Below, piece by piece: positions 1-9,569 of a stretch of 64,000 nucleotides of DNA. The stretch is from Leucobacter komagatae (GTDB taxonomy: Bacteria; Actinomycetota; Actinomycetes; Actinomycetales; Microbacteriaceae): contig NZ_JXSQ01000003.1 of assembly GCF_000834055.1 (NCBI RefSeq), forward strand, positions 62,001 through 126,000. Direction: 5' to 3'. The first letter of the stretch is position 1. Every line of letters starts with the position of its first letter. A model generated the notes under the pieces. It was given only the letters and a program-made list of their open reading frames with translations, had not been told where the DNA came from and searched no databases. The translations under genes and the position numbers were made by a program.

Positions 1-622
1 GTACGAGCGCGATCGAGAGGACGCCCATCGCAGCACCGGCGACGAACAGGTAGTGCCACGACGTGTGCTCGACGATGACGCCGCCGATGACCAGCGCGGC
101 ACCGGCGCCGAGGCCGAGCGTGCCGCTGAGCCAGCCTGTTGCGCTGCGCTGACGCTGACCGTCGGTGTGGCGGCGCACGATCGCGAGCGCGAGCGGGAAC
201 GTCGCAGTGCTCGCACCCTGGAGTACGCGGCCGACGAGCAGCGCGGGGAGCGACCAGGCGAGTGCGGCGAGCACGCCGCCGGCTACGAAGATCGCGAGCG
301 TGAGGAGCAGGATCCTCCTGTGCCCGTAGCGGTCGCCGAGGGATCCGAGGATAGGGGCCGCGACCGCGCCGCAGAGCAGGTAGCTCGTGAGTATCCATCC
401 GGCGAGGGAGGCGTCGATGTCGAACTCGCGCATGAATGTCGGGAGCGCGGGAACGAGCAGCGTCTGCATCATCGAGAAGCCGAGCACCGCAATCGCGAGC
501 GAGAAGACGAGGCCGCGCGACGTGGGCACGGGCCCTACCCTCTTGGGCGCAGGCTGGCGCGTGCCGCCGCCGACCGTTGGGGTGGGCGCGGTGCTGGGGG
601 AGTGTGCTTGGGTGTTCTGCAT
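1..622 (-). CDS. MFS multidrug-type transporter, N-terminal part (cut by window edge)
   Basis: Reading the minus strand from the ATG at 622-620 gives 207 codons open to the window edge. After a polar 37-residue tail come hydrophobic segments typical of the major facilitator superfamily, with the loop motif GDRYGHRR at residues 96-103 between the second and third helices. The start and spacing resemble the drug:proton antiporter families of 12 or 14 helices. It would export small toxic compounds across the membrane. It is divergent from the TetR gene at 724, with a palindrome between them, so it is the probable target of that regulator. The substrate cannot be told. Confidence 0.88.
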   Translation of the reverse strand, partial: MQNTQAHSPSTAPTPTVGGGTRQPAPKRVGPVPTSRGLVFSLAIAVLGFSMMQTLLVPALPTFMREFDIDASLAGWILTSYLLCGAVAAPILGSLGDRYGHRRILLLTLAIFVAGGVLAALAWSLPALLVGRVLQGASTATFPLALAIVRRHTDGQRQRSATGWLSGTLGLGAGAALVIGGVIVEHTSWHYLFVAGAAMGVLSIALV

Positions 623-662
623 GGCTGCTCAACTTCTCTTCGCGGGCAGCGACGCCCTTAGT

Positions 663-690
663 TATCGGAACGGAATGCTTCGTTCCGATA
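663..690. promoter_or_regulatory. Palindromic operator between MFS and TetR genes
   Basis: Perfect inverted repeat: TATCGGAACG at 663-672 and CGTTCCGATA at 681-690, with an 8-base spacer. It lies in the 101-bp gap between the divergent transporter and TetR genes and overlaps the expected -35 region of the TetR gene. Long-armed palindromes of this kind are normal TetR operators. Binding by this TetR is inferred. Confidence 0.7.
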
Positions 691-711
691 GAAGTGTATG
701 GCAAATCGCGG

Positions 712-717
712 TAGCTT
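712..717 (+). promoter_or_regulatory. -10 box TAGCTT of the TetR gene, leaderless start
   Basis: TAGCTT fits TANNNT and ends exactly 6 bases before the GTG at 724, so transcription would start at or next to the start codon. Confidence 0.45.
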
Positions 718-723
718 GGAAGC

Positions 724-1404
724 GTGAGTTCCCCCGACACCGAAGCAGACGCGACACCGCTGCGCGGACGCGCCCGCGAGGCGCAGAGCAACGACGGCGC
801 GATCCTGCGCGCAGCGCGCGAGGTGTTCAGCGAATGGGGGTGGGGTGCGCCCATGTCTGAGGTCGCTGCACGCGCGAACACCGGTGTCGCCAGCATCTAC
901 CGCCGCTACCCAAGCAAGACCGAACTCGTCAACGCGATCCGCGTGATTGCGCTGGAAAAGATCTGCGAACTCGCCGAGGACTGCGCCGCGACGGCTGGCA
1001 CCAACGACAACCCTGCGTCTGCGGTCGAGCACTTCCTGCGCAGGCACATCTCCGAGGCAAACGGGCCCCTGATGCCGCTCCTCGGCAGGCGGGTGGGATC
1101 GACAGACGAGATCGACGCGCTCTCAGACAGGCTCGAGGTCGCGCTCGCCGCAGTCATCGCGATCGACCGCAGGCTGGGGCTCGCCCCAGACCATTACGGG
1201 CCTGGCGACCTCATGCTCACCGTCACCCACCTCAGGCCAGCGCTCACGCTCGACCGCGAACGGGCAAACGAGATCCACCTCCGCGAGCTCGACTATGTGC
1301 TCGCAGGCATCCGCGCGTTTGCTGCGAGCGGCGCGGAGCCCAGTGGCCGCGCCTCTGACTGGGACGAATGGCTGCGGATGAACAACGCAGATGAACGAGC
1401 ATAG
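724..1404 (+). CDS. TetR-family transcriptional regulator
   Basis: 226 residues. An N-terminal helix-turn-helix (about residues 22-70: ILRAAREVFSEWGWG, then IYRRYPSKTELV) is typical of TetR repressors. The rest is a variable helical ligand domain. The GTG start at 724 is chosen because a -10 box lies 6 bases before it. It most likely represses the divergent MFS pump and itself through the palindrome at 663-690, and releases DNA when the pump substrate binds. The ligand is unknown. Confidence 0.88.
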   Translation: MSSPDTEADATPLRGRAREAQSNDGAILRAAREVFSEWGWGAPMSEVAARANTGVASIYRRYPSKTELVNAIRVIALEKICELAEDCAATAGTNDNPASAVEHFLRRHISEANGPLMPLLGRRVGSTDEIDALSDRLEVALAAVIAIDRRLGLAPDHYGPGDLMLTVTHLRPALTLDRERANEIHLRELDYVLAGIRAFAASGAEPSGRASDWDEWLRMNNADERA

Positions 1405-1732
1405 CCATTCCTGTGAAGACGTCCAGTGTGGATATTGGAGATCAGTGTCGGGGTGAGGGGAAGCTTGCCCAGGCGTGAGGTCGCTGTCGACGTAACCCGG
1501 TAGTGTCCTGGCCTGCATCGCAGGCGTTGCTCGCAATGACAGGGGAGAAGCTTGACAACCAGTTGGTCGGCCACCGAAACTCGTCAGGGCGGACGCAGGG
1601 TTTCTCCGTTTCGCACAGTGAGGAACAACCGGGGCTCGAAACTGAGTCGCCGCGCTCAGCGCGGCCGTAGCTCTCGTCGCGGGATCACTCGTCGTCGCTG
1701 CGCCACTGCTCACCCCCGACCCTGCGCAGGCG

Positions 1733-4700
1733 GTGTTCGCCGAGGGCGGCGAGGGCAAGTACCGCTCATCGATCGACTGGTTCTCCTTCGGGCAGGAGGG
1801 GCCGATCGTGCCAGCCGCGGACGGCACCGTGAGCTACTCGAACGACCGCGTCGTCGGGCACCACACGCTCCGCACCACCTGCACCATCGGCAACATCGTC
1901 GAGGCGGCACCCACGCCAGGCGCGCAGGCGCTGTCGACTTACCGCTCTGGCTGGTACCAGGGCGACGGACTCTCGCAGCTCTACAACATCGGCGGAGCTG
2001 GGTGGAGTAACCAGCTCGTCAACGGCATCACGAACACCACGAGCGGAGCGAACGTCACGTTCCGCATCCTCTGCGGCGCCGAGATCATCGACGAACAAGG
2101 TGGAAGAAGCACCCCGATTCAGCTGCAGGGCCCCGTCGTCGCAGACGCGGAGTCCAGCAACGAGGTCTCGGGGGAGTACATCGAGGTCTCCCCGATCACG
2201 AACACCGCAATGGCAGGCGCTGCGGAGCCAGCACTGGACGCAACCTGGCGCGTCATCGACCGCTATCGCCCAGCGGCGTGCGCCACAAACGTCTACGCCG
2301 TCGTGACCGAAGGCACGAACGGGCTCCGCTTCCAGCCGTCAGGAAACGAGTGCATCGGGTTGCCAGAGGGCAACCCCGGCAGGGGCCCAGGGCCCATGGC
2401 GATGGGGTTCATGGAGGGCGCGACGAGTGCTGACGTGATCCTCCAGGGCGGCGGCGCAAGCGCCGTGGCGATCGGCATGGTCATCGACACCGACTTCGCT
2501 GACGCCCCCGAGAGCTACGGTGAAGCCGGCGCACTGTTCTCACCAACGTGGTCGGGCGGGGAAATCCCCGTCGGTACCGGGCAATACGTCTCAGGTGACG
2601 ACTTCGTGCTCGGCACGCCGGGAGACCCAGCACAGATGCTCGGCACCCGCATCGACTCCGAGGTTGAGCACGTATTCAGCTGGGACGCCCTGCTCGACGA
2701 CGAGAGCCCGGCCGGGAGCGAATCCGACGAGGATGCGCTCGACGTCGACAACCCGCCAACCGTGAACTACGGCGCGGGAGAGACCACTCAGATTACGCTG
2801 GCGTGCACGGTCGCCGAAGGTGCCGAGGGGCATATTGCCGGCTGGATCGACTGGGCGCGGGACGGCGTATTCTCGGACGGCGACAAGTCTGACCCTGTGC
2901 AGTGTGTCGGTGGCTCGGCGACACTCACGTGGGTCGCCCCGGAAGGGTCCACCGCGCCGGTCGCAGGCGAACAGACGTTCCTCCGCCTCCGCATCGCCGC
3001 GGACCCCGGAGAACTCCTCCCCGTCGGAATGAGCAGCACTGGTGAGGTGGAAGACTACGCGCTCGATGCGCCGCTCATCACCGCAGTGAAGACCTCGGAC
3101 CCGGTGCAGGGAAGCGTGCTGTACCCCGGCAGCGAGGTCACCTACAGGCTCACCTTCCATAACGAGAGCGAGGTGGCAGGCCCGATCCTCTACAGCGACC
3201 AGCTCGCCCAGGTCTTCGACAACGCCACCCTCATCGCCGGGCCAACGGTTTCGGGCCCGCCGGGCGTCACCGCGACGCTTGCTGGGACCCAAATCGACGT
3301 GGCAGGTACGCTCGCGAAGGGCGAAATTGCCACGGTGAGCTACACCGTGCGCGTCGATGAGACGGCAGAGCACGGCCAGCGTCTCACCAACCACCTGCTC
3401 CTCAACGATGGTGCTGGCGGCATCATCGAGGAGCCACAGCCGGTGTGCCTCCCAGAGAACCCGCGGTGCACGGATCATCCGATCGCAATCCCGGAGCTCG
3501 AGGTCACCAAGATTGCCAACCCGCCGAGCGGTGAATCCGTCAGCGAAGGCCAGCGGATCACCTACCAGGTGCTCTTCCATAACTGGGGCACTGCCGCGGC
3601 GCAGATCGACTGGGTTGATAACCTCAGCGACGTCCTTGACGATGCCGACTGGGGCGACAGCCTGAAGCTAAGCGGCGGTCTCAACGCAAACTTCGACCCG
3701 GCCGCGAAGGAGATTGCGGTCACCGGCACGCTCGGTGCGGGGGAGTACTCCGTCATGCGCTACACCGTGATCGTGAAAGATGACGACGCCCGCGACGGCA
3801 ACAACCACCTCGCAAACTACGTGCTTGAGGCCGGGGAAACCCCGCCGGAGGTGTGCGATCCAGCAACGCGTACCTGCACCGAACACGAGATCCTCGTCGA
3901 CGACATCACGGCCGTGAAATCCGCAGACCCGGCAACCGGCGAAGCTGTCGTCGCGGGGCAGGAACTCACGTACTCGCTCGAGTTCACGAACAACGGCGCC
4001 ACGGGCGGCGAAGTCTCCTACATTGACAACCTCACCGCCGTGCTCGACGACGCAGACTTCGTCGCCGGCTCGGTCACTGCCCCAGACAACTGGACGATCG
4101 CTGGGCCGGAAGACGGCAAGCTCGCCATTGCGGGGTCGCTCGCAGCGGGCGAGACGGCGACCGTCAGCTACAGGGTAAAGGTCAAGGCGGAGGGCGAGCG
4201 TGGCGATGACACGCTCGCGAACTTCCTGTTCGAGGAAGGCGTCGAACCTCCGACGACGTGTGAGCCTGGAGACGACAGTTGCACCACGCACCCGGTCGGC
4301 AAGCCAGCACTGGTGATCTCGAAGCAGACCGACCCTGCGAACGGCAGCGTCGTCGCTGCGGGAGACAAACTCACCTACACGCTGACCTTCGACAATTCAG
4401 CCGGTGGCGCCCCCGCCCCGGTCGCGCACGTCGACGACCTGTCGGGCGTGCTTGACGACGCAACGCTCGACACCGGGTCAATTGTCGCCGGCGACGGGCT
4501 CACCACCACTGGCCCCGCTGCTGACGGGCTGTTGCACGTTAGCGGCGAGGTCCCAGCGGGCGAGACCGTCACGGTGACCTACGAGGTCACGGTGAACGCA
4601 GATGGCGCGGGCGAGGGTGACCACCTGCTCGCGAACTTCCTGTTTGAAGAGGGTGTGGATCCGCCAACCACGTGCGAGCCGGGCGACGACACGTGCACGA

Positions 4701-4786
4701 CGCATCCGGTCGCTGAACTCGTCGTGACGAAGACGTCGAACCCGGATTCGGGTGAGGCCGTCGCGGCAGGTGACGAGATCACGTAA
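1733..4786 (+). CDS. Adhesin fragment 1: N-terminal domain, GEVED domain, repeats 1-5
   Basis: Open frame of 1017 codons up to the TAA at 4784. The listed GTG falls just after the AQA signal-cleavage site, so it is not the natural start. Residues 1 to about 300 resemble the non-repeat head of Gram-positive fibril adhesins. Residues about 330-440 match a GEVED domain: GWIDWARDGVF, then LRLRI and the closing GEVEDYAL. From nucleotide 3073 come DUF11-like repeats of about 130 residues, each with the motif DDLSGVLDDA or a variant. The fifth repeat is cut by the stop. Without the signal peptide and C-terminal anchor this fragment should not reach the surface. Confidence 0.6.
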   Translation: MFAEGGEGKYRSSIDWFSFGQEGPIVPAADGTVSYSNDRVVGHHTLRTTCTIGNIVEAAPTPGAQALSTYRSGWYQGDGLSQLYNIGGAGWSNQLVNGITNTTSGANVTFRILCGAEIIDEQGGRSTPIQLQGPVVADAESSNEVSGEYIEVSPITNTAMAGAAEPALDATWRVIDRYRPAACATNVYAVVTEGTNGLRFQPSGNECIGLPEGNPGRGPGPMAMGFMEGATSADVILQGGGASAVAIGMVIDTDFADAPESYGEAGALFSPTWSGGEIPVGTGQYVSGDDFVLGTPGDPAQMLGTRIDSEVEHVFSWDALLDDESPAGSESDEDALDVDNPPTVNYGAGETTQITLACTVAEGAEGHIAGWIDWARDGVFSDGDKSDPVQCVGGSATLTWVAPEGSTAPVAGEQTFLRLRIAADPGELLPVGMSSTGEVEDYALDAPLITAVKTSDPVQGSVLYPGSEVTYRLTFHNESEVAGPILYSDQLAQVFDNATLIAGPTVSGPPGVTATLAGTQIDVAGTLAKGEIATVSYTVRVDETAEHGQRLTNHLLLNDGAGGIIEEPQPVCLPENPRCTDHPIAIPELEVTKIANPPSGESVSEGQRITYQVLFHNWGTAAAQIDWVDNLSDVLDDADWGDSLKLSGGLNANFDPAAKEIAVTGTLGAGEYSVMRYTVIVKDDDARDGNNHLANYVLEAGETPPEVCDPATRTCTEHEILVDDITAVKSADPATGEAVVAGQELTYSLEFTNNGATGGEVSYIDNLTAVLDDADFVAGSVTAPDNWTIAGPEDGKLAIAGSLAAGETATVSYRVKVKAEGERGDDTLANFLFEEGVEPPTTCEPGDDSCTTHPVGKPALVISKQTDPANGSVVAAGDKLTYTLTFDNSAGGAPAPVAHVDDLSGVLDDATLDTGSIVAGDGLTTTGPAADGLLHVSGEVPAGETVTVTYEVTVNADGAGEGDHLLANFLFEEGVDPPTTCEPGDDTCTTHPVAELVVTKTSNPDSGEAVAAGDEIT

Positions 4787-7700
4787 GAGCTGACGTTTGA
4801 GAACCGTGGCGGAGCAGCAGCGGCGGTGGACTACACGGATGACCTGTCTGGTGTGCTCGACGATGCTGACCTCGTTGGTGACCCGACGGTGACGCCAGCG
4901 GGTTCTCTCACGGGCAACGTCGTTGACGGAAAGCTCGGGATCACCGGCAGTGTTCCGGCCGGTGTGACGGCCGTCGTTTCGTACCCCCTGAAGGTGAAGG
5001 CGGACGGGGAGCGCGGCGATAACACTCTCGCGAACTTCCTGCTCGCGGGCGACGAGGAACCCCCGACGACGTGTGAGCCCGGCAGCGACCTCTGCACGGT
5101 CCACCCCGTGCCAGAGCTGACGGTGACGAAGACCTCGAACCCGAACTCGGGTGAACCGGTCATCGCGGGCCAGGAGCTCAGCTACACGCTGACCTTCACG
5201 AACGCGGGAACCGCTCCCGCGACCGTCGACCACCTCGACGACCTCACGGGCGTGCTCGACGACGCGGCGGTGAGCGCGGAGCCCGCCTCCGACCTCGCAT
5301 CGGTCGAAGCGAAACGTGACGGTGCGAAGCTCACGATCACGGGCTCCGTGCCTGCCGGGGCAACCGCGAAGGTCACCTACTCCGTGACCGTCGGGGCCGA
5401 CGGCGAACGCGGAGACGACGTGCTCGCGAACTTCGTGATCGGTGACGGTGAGACACCGCCGACCGAGTGCCTCCCCGGCGACGACAACTGCACAACCCAC
5501 CCCGTGCTCCCAGCCGACGTCGGCGTCGTGAAGACCGCGACACCCGGCTCGGGCGAGGAAGTCGTCGCAGGCCAGGCCGTTAACTACACGCTCACGTTCC
5601 ACAACGCGGGCGAGGCCCCCGGTGACGTTGACTACACCGACGACCTTTCTGACGTCCTCGACGACGCCGGCCTCACGATCCAGCCAGCCGCCTCCGACGC
5701 GGCGCTCACCCCCGCACTGACGGGCAGCGACCTCAGGGTCATCGGCAGGCTCCAGGCCGGTCAGACCGTCACGGTGACCTACCAGGTGACCGTGAACGCC
5801 GACGGTGAGCGCGGCAACGACCAGCTCGGCAACGTCGTCGTCGTGACGGGTGAGGATCCGCCGACAACGTGTGAGCCGGGAGACGATTTCTGCACAACGC
5901 ACCCCGTCGTTGCCCCCGACATCAGCGTCGAGAAGTCGGCGAACCCCGAAAGCGGCACCGTGCTGCTCGCGGGCGACGCGGTCGAGTACACGCTCACGTT
6001 CCGCAACGACGGCGACGGTGCGGGCGACGTGAACTTCACGGACATTCTCGCCTCGGGCGGCAACAACGCTGACCTGCAGGGGAGCATCGCGGTCTCTGAT
6101 CCGTCGCTCACCGCAACGGCGGGCCAGGGCACGGCAGGTCAACCGGAAGTGATCGTGACCGGCACCCTCGCCCCTGGCGCGGAGGTCACGGTGACGTACA
6201 CGTACCGCCTGCACGCAGACCTGCCGCACGGCGCGCGACTCACGAACTTCCTCATAGAGGAGGGCGAGACGCTGCCGGGGCTGTGCCTGCCGGAGAACCC
6301 GCGCTGCACCGATCACCCGACCGTGATGCCTGGCCTGGAAACGGGCAAGTCCTCGACGCCGGCCTCGACCGAGGCGGTCGCAGCTGGCGACGAGATCACC
6401 TACACGCTCACGTTCTCGAGCTGGGGCCCAGCCGACAGCTTCGTCGACTTCCGTGACTCGCTGAGCGACGTGCTCGACGATGCCGATCTCACGGCCGGGC
6501 CGACGGTTTCTGGCACCGAGCTGCGCGCAACGGTTGAGGGTGGCACCATCAGGGTGCTCGGCACCGTACTGGCCGGTCAGACGGTGACCGTGAGCTACAC
6601 GGTGACCGTGAAGAGCGACGCGGATCGTTTGGAGGGCGGCAACAACCTCCTCGCGAACTACCTCATTGCCGACGGCGAAACGCCGCCGACCGAGTGCCTC
6701 CCCGAGGACTGGAACTGCACCGTGCACTCCGCGCCGAACGTGCAGGCGAAGAAGAGCTCGGACCCCGCAAACGGTGAGGCCGTGACCGAGGGGCAGGAGC
6801 TGAGTTACACGCTCACCTTCGAGAACTTGGGAACCGCGCCTGGCCCGGTCGCCTACCGCGACTCGCTCGCCGATGTGCTCGACGACGCGAACTACGTCGC
6901 CGGCTCGCTCACCGCGACCGGCGGCCTGACCGCAACGGGCCCGACGGGCGAGGAGATCGTCGTCACCGGCGAGCTTGCCCCCGGGGCGACCGCGCAGGTC
7001 ACGTACCGCGTCACGGTCAAGCCAGACGCGGAGCGCGAGAGCGAGGGCAACAGCTCGCTCGCGAACTACCTGTTCGAGGACGGCGGGGAACCGCCGACGA
7101 CGTGTGAGCCGGGCGACGACAACTGCACGGTGCACCCGACACCCGACCTCGTCGTCGAGAAGAGCGCCGACCCGGCAACGGGATCCGCGGTCATCGCCGG
7201 CCAGGAGCTCAGCTACACGCTGACCTTTGAGAACCGCGGGACCGCGGCGGGCGCCGTCGCCTACGAGGATCGCCTCGCCGGCGTGCTCGACGACGCGGAC
7301 CTCGTCGGTGAGCCGCAGGTCGACGCTGACGCGCTGAGCGCGACGATCTCGGGCGACGTGCTCGCGGTCGCTGGCACCCTCGAACCCGGCGCGAAGGTGC
7401 ACGTCACCTACACGGTGCGCGTGAAGGCAGACGGTGAGCGCGGCGACGACCTGCTTGCGAACTTCTTGCTGCGGCCCGGCCAGGATCCGCCACCCGTGTG
7501 TGACCCTGCGGTCACCGCGTGCACGGAACACCCCGTCGGGCAGATCGTCGCGAAGAAGAGCGTCGACCCCGCGAGTGGCACCGAGGTTGTTGCGGGGCAG
7601 AAGCTCACCTACACGCTGAGCTTCGAGAACGTGGGGCGCGGCGACGCCGCCGTCGCGTTCGTTGACGACCTCAGCGACGTGCTCGATGATGCGACGCTCA

Positions 7701-7934
7701 CCGGCGGGCCGACCGCAACGGGCGGGCTCACCGCCTCCGGGCCCGAGGGTGACGCGCTGACGGTCTCTGGCACGCTCGCGGCTGGCGAGCGCGCGACGGT
7801 GCAGTACGAGGTGACCGTCTCCGCGGCCTCCGACGCTGGGAACGGGAAGCTCGCGAACTTCCTCGTCACCGACGGCCAGCAGCCGCCGACGACGTGCGAG
7901 CCAGGCAGCGACACCTGCACGGAGAACCCCGTGC
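3073..7934 (+). repeat. Twelve DUF11-like protein repeats, about 390 bp each
   Basis: Each unit opens with a variant of V-K-x-x-(N/D)-P-x-x-G-x-x-V-x-x-G-x-x-x-x-Y-x-L-x-F, has a central (D/N)-x-L-(S/A)-x-V-L-D-D-A, then ANFL, and ends with C-x6-C followed by T-x-(H/N)-P. I count 12 openings, the fifth interrupted by the stop at 4784. The C-x6-C pair recurs in almost every unit, so a disulfide clasp in each repeat is likely (inference). DNA identity between units is partial, so this is an old array rather than a fresh duplication. Confidence 0.8.
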
Positions 7935-8128
7935 GGCCGCCCGTCACGCCTGGCAAGCCCAGCCCGCCCGTCATCGGTGAGACGGGCGGCGCAAGTCAGC
8001 TGCCGTGGCTCCTCGGCGGGGGAGCGGTGGTGCTCCTCGGCGCCGCGCTGCTCACGATCCGGGCCATGCGCAAGCGTTCGGCAACGACCGCCGGCAGCAA
8101 CGACGCGGAAGAGAGCACCGAGCTCTAA
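4826..8128 (+). CDS. Adhesin fragment 2: repeats 5-12 and cell-surface anchor
   Basis: Same frame as fragment 1, resuming 13 codons after its TAA; the GTG at 4826 is only the first available start. It holds the rest of repeat 5 and repeats 6-12. The C terminus has a proline linker, a degenerate sorting motif (IGETG), one membrane helix (WLLGGGAVVLLGAALLTI), the basic RAMRKR and a short acidic tail. This layout is that of sortase substrates, but the motif is not a clean LPxTG or LAxTG, so simple membrane anchoring is possible. No export signal is present in this fragment. Confidence 0.6.
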   Translation: MDYTDDLSGVLDDADLVGDPTVTPAGSLTGNVVDGKLGITGSVPAGVTAVVSYPLKVKADGERGDNTLANFLLAGDEEPPTTCEPGSDLCTVHPVPELTVTKTSNPNSGEPVIAGQELSYTLTFTNAGTAPATVDHLDDLTGVLDDAAVSAEPASDLASVEAKRDGAKLTITGSVPAGATAKVTYSVTVGADGERGDDVLANFVIGDGETPPTECLPGDDNCTTHPVLPADVGVVKTATPGSGEEVVAGQAVNYTLTFHNAGEAPGDVDYTDDLSDVLDDAGLTIQPAASDAALTPALTGSDLRVIGRLQAGQTVTVTYQVTVNADGERGNDQLGNVVVVTGEDPPTTCEPGDDFCTTHPVVAPDISVEKSANPESGTVLLAGDAVEYTLTFRNDGDGAGDVNFTDILASGGNNADLQGSIAVSDPSLTATAGQGTAGQPEVIVTGTLAPGAEVTVTYTYRLHADLPHGARLTNFLIEEGETLPGLCLPENPRCTDHPTVMPGLETGKSSTPASTEAVAAGDEITYTLTFSSWGPADSFVDFRDSLSDVLDDADLTAGPTVSGTELRATVEGGTIRVLGTVLAGQTVTVSYTVTVKSDADRLEGGNNLLANYLIADGETPPTECLPEDWNCTVHSAPNVQAKKSSDPANGEAVTEGQELSYTLTFENLGTAPGPVAYRDSLADVLDDANYVAGSLTATGGLTATGPTGEEIVVTGELAPGATAQVTYRVTVKPDAERESEGNSSLANYLFEDGGEPPTTCEPGDDNCTVHPTPDLVVEKSADPATGSAVIAGQELSYTLTFENRGTAAGAVAYEDRLAGVLDDADLVGEPQVDADALSATISGDVLAVAGTLEPGAKVHVTYTVRVKADGERGDDLLANFLLRPGQDPPPVCDPAVTACTEHPVGQIVAKKSVDPASGTEVVAGQKLTYTLSFENVGRGDAAVAFVDDLSDVLDDATLTGGPTATGGLTASGPEGDALTVSGTLAAGERATVQYEVTVSAASDAGNGKLANFLVTDGQQPPTTCEPGSDTCTENPVRPPVTPGKPSPPVIGETGGASQLPWLLGGGAVVLLGAALLTIRAMRKRSATTAGSNDAEESTEL

Positions 8129-8142
8129 CGACCACGACAACC

Positions 8143-8180
8143 GACGAGGGGTGGGGCGGATAACCGCCGCACCCCTCGTC
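8143..8180 (+). terminator. Hairpin after the adhesin gene
   Basis: GACGAGGGGTG at 8143-8153 pairs with CACCCCTCGTC at 8170-8180; an inner GGCGG/CCGCC lengthens the stem. No clear T-tract follows. Confidence 0.65.
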
Positions 8181-8405
8181 GTCGTTGCTGCGCGGCATGG
8201 GTATGTTCGCCGCTCCAAATACTTGTCCTGAACTTGGCCGTCAGAGCAGTGGTCTTTCACTACTGGCCGCGATAGTGTGAGGCCTGCAAGTGATCCTTGC
8301 ACGTGCTTCGACGGCGAAGACAACCACTCTTTGTTGCCGCGGCGCAGAGCGCCGACGGGTGCTCTAACTCCACACAAGCATTCCAAACAAGGAGCGTGAG
8401 CGAAA

Positions 8406-9569
8406 ATGGGGATCAACATCAGTGATCCAGAACCCATTCAGTTTCTCGATGCAGACGGCGCATTTGCGCCCAACGAAAGTGCTGCAGAGTATCTGAGCGA
8501 GATAGAAGATCTCACACTCGAAGAAGTCCAGGAATGGTACCGCTCGATGGCGCGCAGTCGCGCATTCGACACCGAGTGCACCAACCTCCAGCGACAGGGT
8601 CAGCTGGCCCTGTGGGCGCCGAACCTCGGGCAGGAGGGCTGCCAGGTTGGGCTCGCGTACGCGACCGAACCGGAAGACCACCTGTTCCCGACGTACCGCG
8701 AACACGCTGTCGCCGATGTGCGCGGCGTACCCCTGCTTGACCTCGCAGCACAGTTCCGTGGGCTCACCCACGGCGGCTGGGACGTCAACGACCCCAAAAA
8801 CGGCAACTTCCACCTGTACACGGTTGTACTGGGTGCGCAGGCGCAGCACGCGCAGGGCTTCGCGCTCGGCATGCTGCTCGACGCGAAGCGGAAGGCTGGC
8901 AACACCGCGCTCGACCCGAACGAGCCGGGCACCGCGACCGATCGCGCCGTCATGTGCTTCTACGGTGACGGCACCACGAGCCAGGGCGAGGCCAACGAGG
9001 CCCTCGTCTTCGCGCAGAGCTACCAGTCGCCCGTCGTGTTCGTCGTGCAGAACAACCAGTACGCGATCTCCGTGCCCGTCGCACGCCAAAGCCGCACCCC
9101 GCTGTACAGGCGTGCCCTCGGTTTCGGCATCCAGTCGGTGCAGATCGACGGCAACGACGCGCTCGCAGCGTACGCCGTCGGCCGTCGCTTCATGCGCGAC
9201 GCCCGTGCTGGCCGCGGCCCCGGCTACATCGAGGCCCTCACCTACCGCATCGGCGCGCACACGACGAGTGACGACCCGACCCGCTACCGCGAGAACGAAG
9301 AGCTCGAGCAGTGGAAACTGAAGGATCCGCTTCGGCGCATCGCCGGCTACCTGCGCTCGCGCGGCGTCTCAGACGACACGATCTCCGAGATCGACGCTGA
9401 GGCCGCAGCGCACGCCCGCGTCGTGCGCGAGCAGATCCTCGCGCTGCCAGCATCGCAGCCGGACGAAATGTTCGACTACGTCTATGCGGAGCAGCACCCG
9501 CGCATCGAAGAGCAGCAGACCTGGTTGCACGCATACGAAGCATCGTTCGCAGAGGAGGTGGCTTCATGA
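8406..9569 (+). CDS. 2-oxo acid dehydrogenase E1 component, alpha subunit
   Basis: 387 residues, normal for the family. With the beta subunit it decarboxylates a 2-oxo acid (pyruvate or branched-chain) and passes the acyl group to lipoyl-E2. The thiamine diphosphate motif is clear: YGDGTTSQGEANEAL with GDG at 187-189, and VQNNQYAIS about 27 residues later supplying the asparagine. LQRQGQLALWAPNLGQE and FPTYREH are typical of actinobacterial BkdA/PdhA proteins. AAGGAG at 8389-8394 supports the ATG at 8406. It is first in a three-gene operon and overlaps the beta gene by 4 bases. Branched-chain versus pyruvate specificity cannot be told from sequence. Confidence 0.93.
   Translation: MGINISDPEPIQFLDADGAFAPNESAAEYLSEIEDLTLEEVQEWYRSMARSRAFDTECTNLQRQGQLALWAPNLGQEGCQVGLAYATEPEDHLFPTYREHAVADVRGVPLLDLAAQFRGLTHGGWDVNDPKNGNFHLYTVVLGAQAQHAQGFALGMLLDAKRKAGNTALDPNEPGTATDRAVMCFYGDGTTSQGEANEALVFAQSYQSPVVFVVQNNQYAISVPVARQSRTPLYRRALGFGIQSVQIDGNDALAAYAVGRRFMRDARAGRGPGYIEALTYRIGAHTTSDDPTRYRENEELEQWKLKDPLRRIAGYLRSRGVSDDTISEIDAEAAAHARVVREQILALPASQPDEMFDYVYAEQHPRIEEQQTWLHAYEASFAEEVAS

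Larger units (their letters stand above)
1552..8128 (+). pseudogene. Giant repeat surface adhesin, disrupted twice
   Basis: One gene of about 2190 codons is broken in two places. It begins at TTG 1552, 4 bases after AGGGGAG. The first 30 codons give a basic n-region (RNNRGSKL). Near 1640-1646 the frame must move by one base to continue into the hydrophobic core of the signal peptide (VAALSAAVALVAGSLVVAA) and a cleavage site ending AQA; the frame actually used downstream has TGA at 1643-1645. A second lesion is the in-frame TAA at 4784-4786, where sister repeats have the tyrosine of ITYTLTF; one C to A change explains it. Otherwise the product is a secreted, wall-anchored protein: N-terminal domain, GEVED-type domain, 12 DUF11-like repeats and a C-terminal anchor. 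It could be a true pseudogene, a phase-off allele or a sequence with errors. Confidence 0.75.

Noticed and set aside
1640-1646. Programmed +1 frameshift in the adhesin gene
   Set aside because: No slippery codon pair, stimulator hairpin or known precedent is visible; an indel is simpler.
3073-7934. CRISPR array or DNA satellite
   Set aside because: The spacing of about 390 bp reflects protein repeats; there are no short identical repeats with unique spacers.
4478-8437. Minus-strand open frame of 1319 codons
   Set aside because: It is antisense to the adhesin repeats. High GC and repeated codons keep this frame open; the protein is rich in Arg and Val with no recognisable domain.
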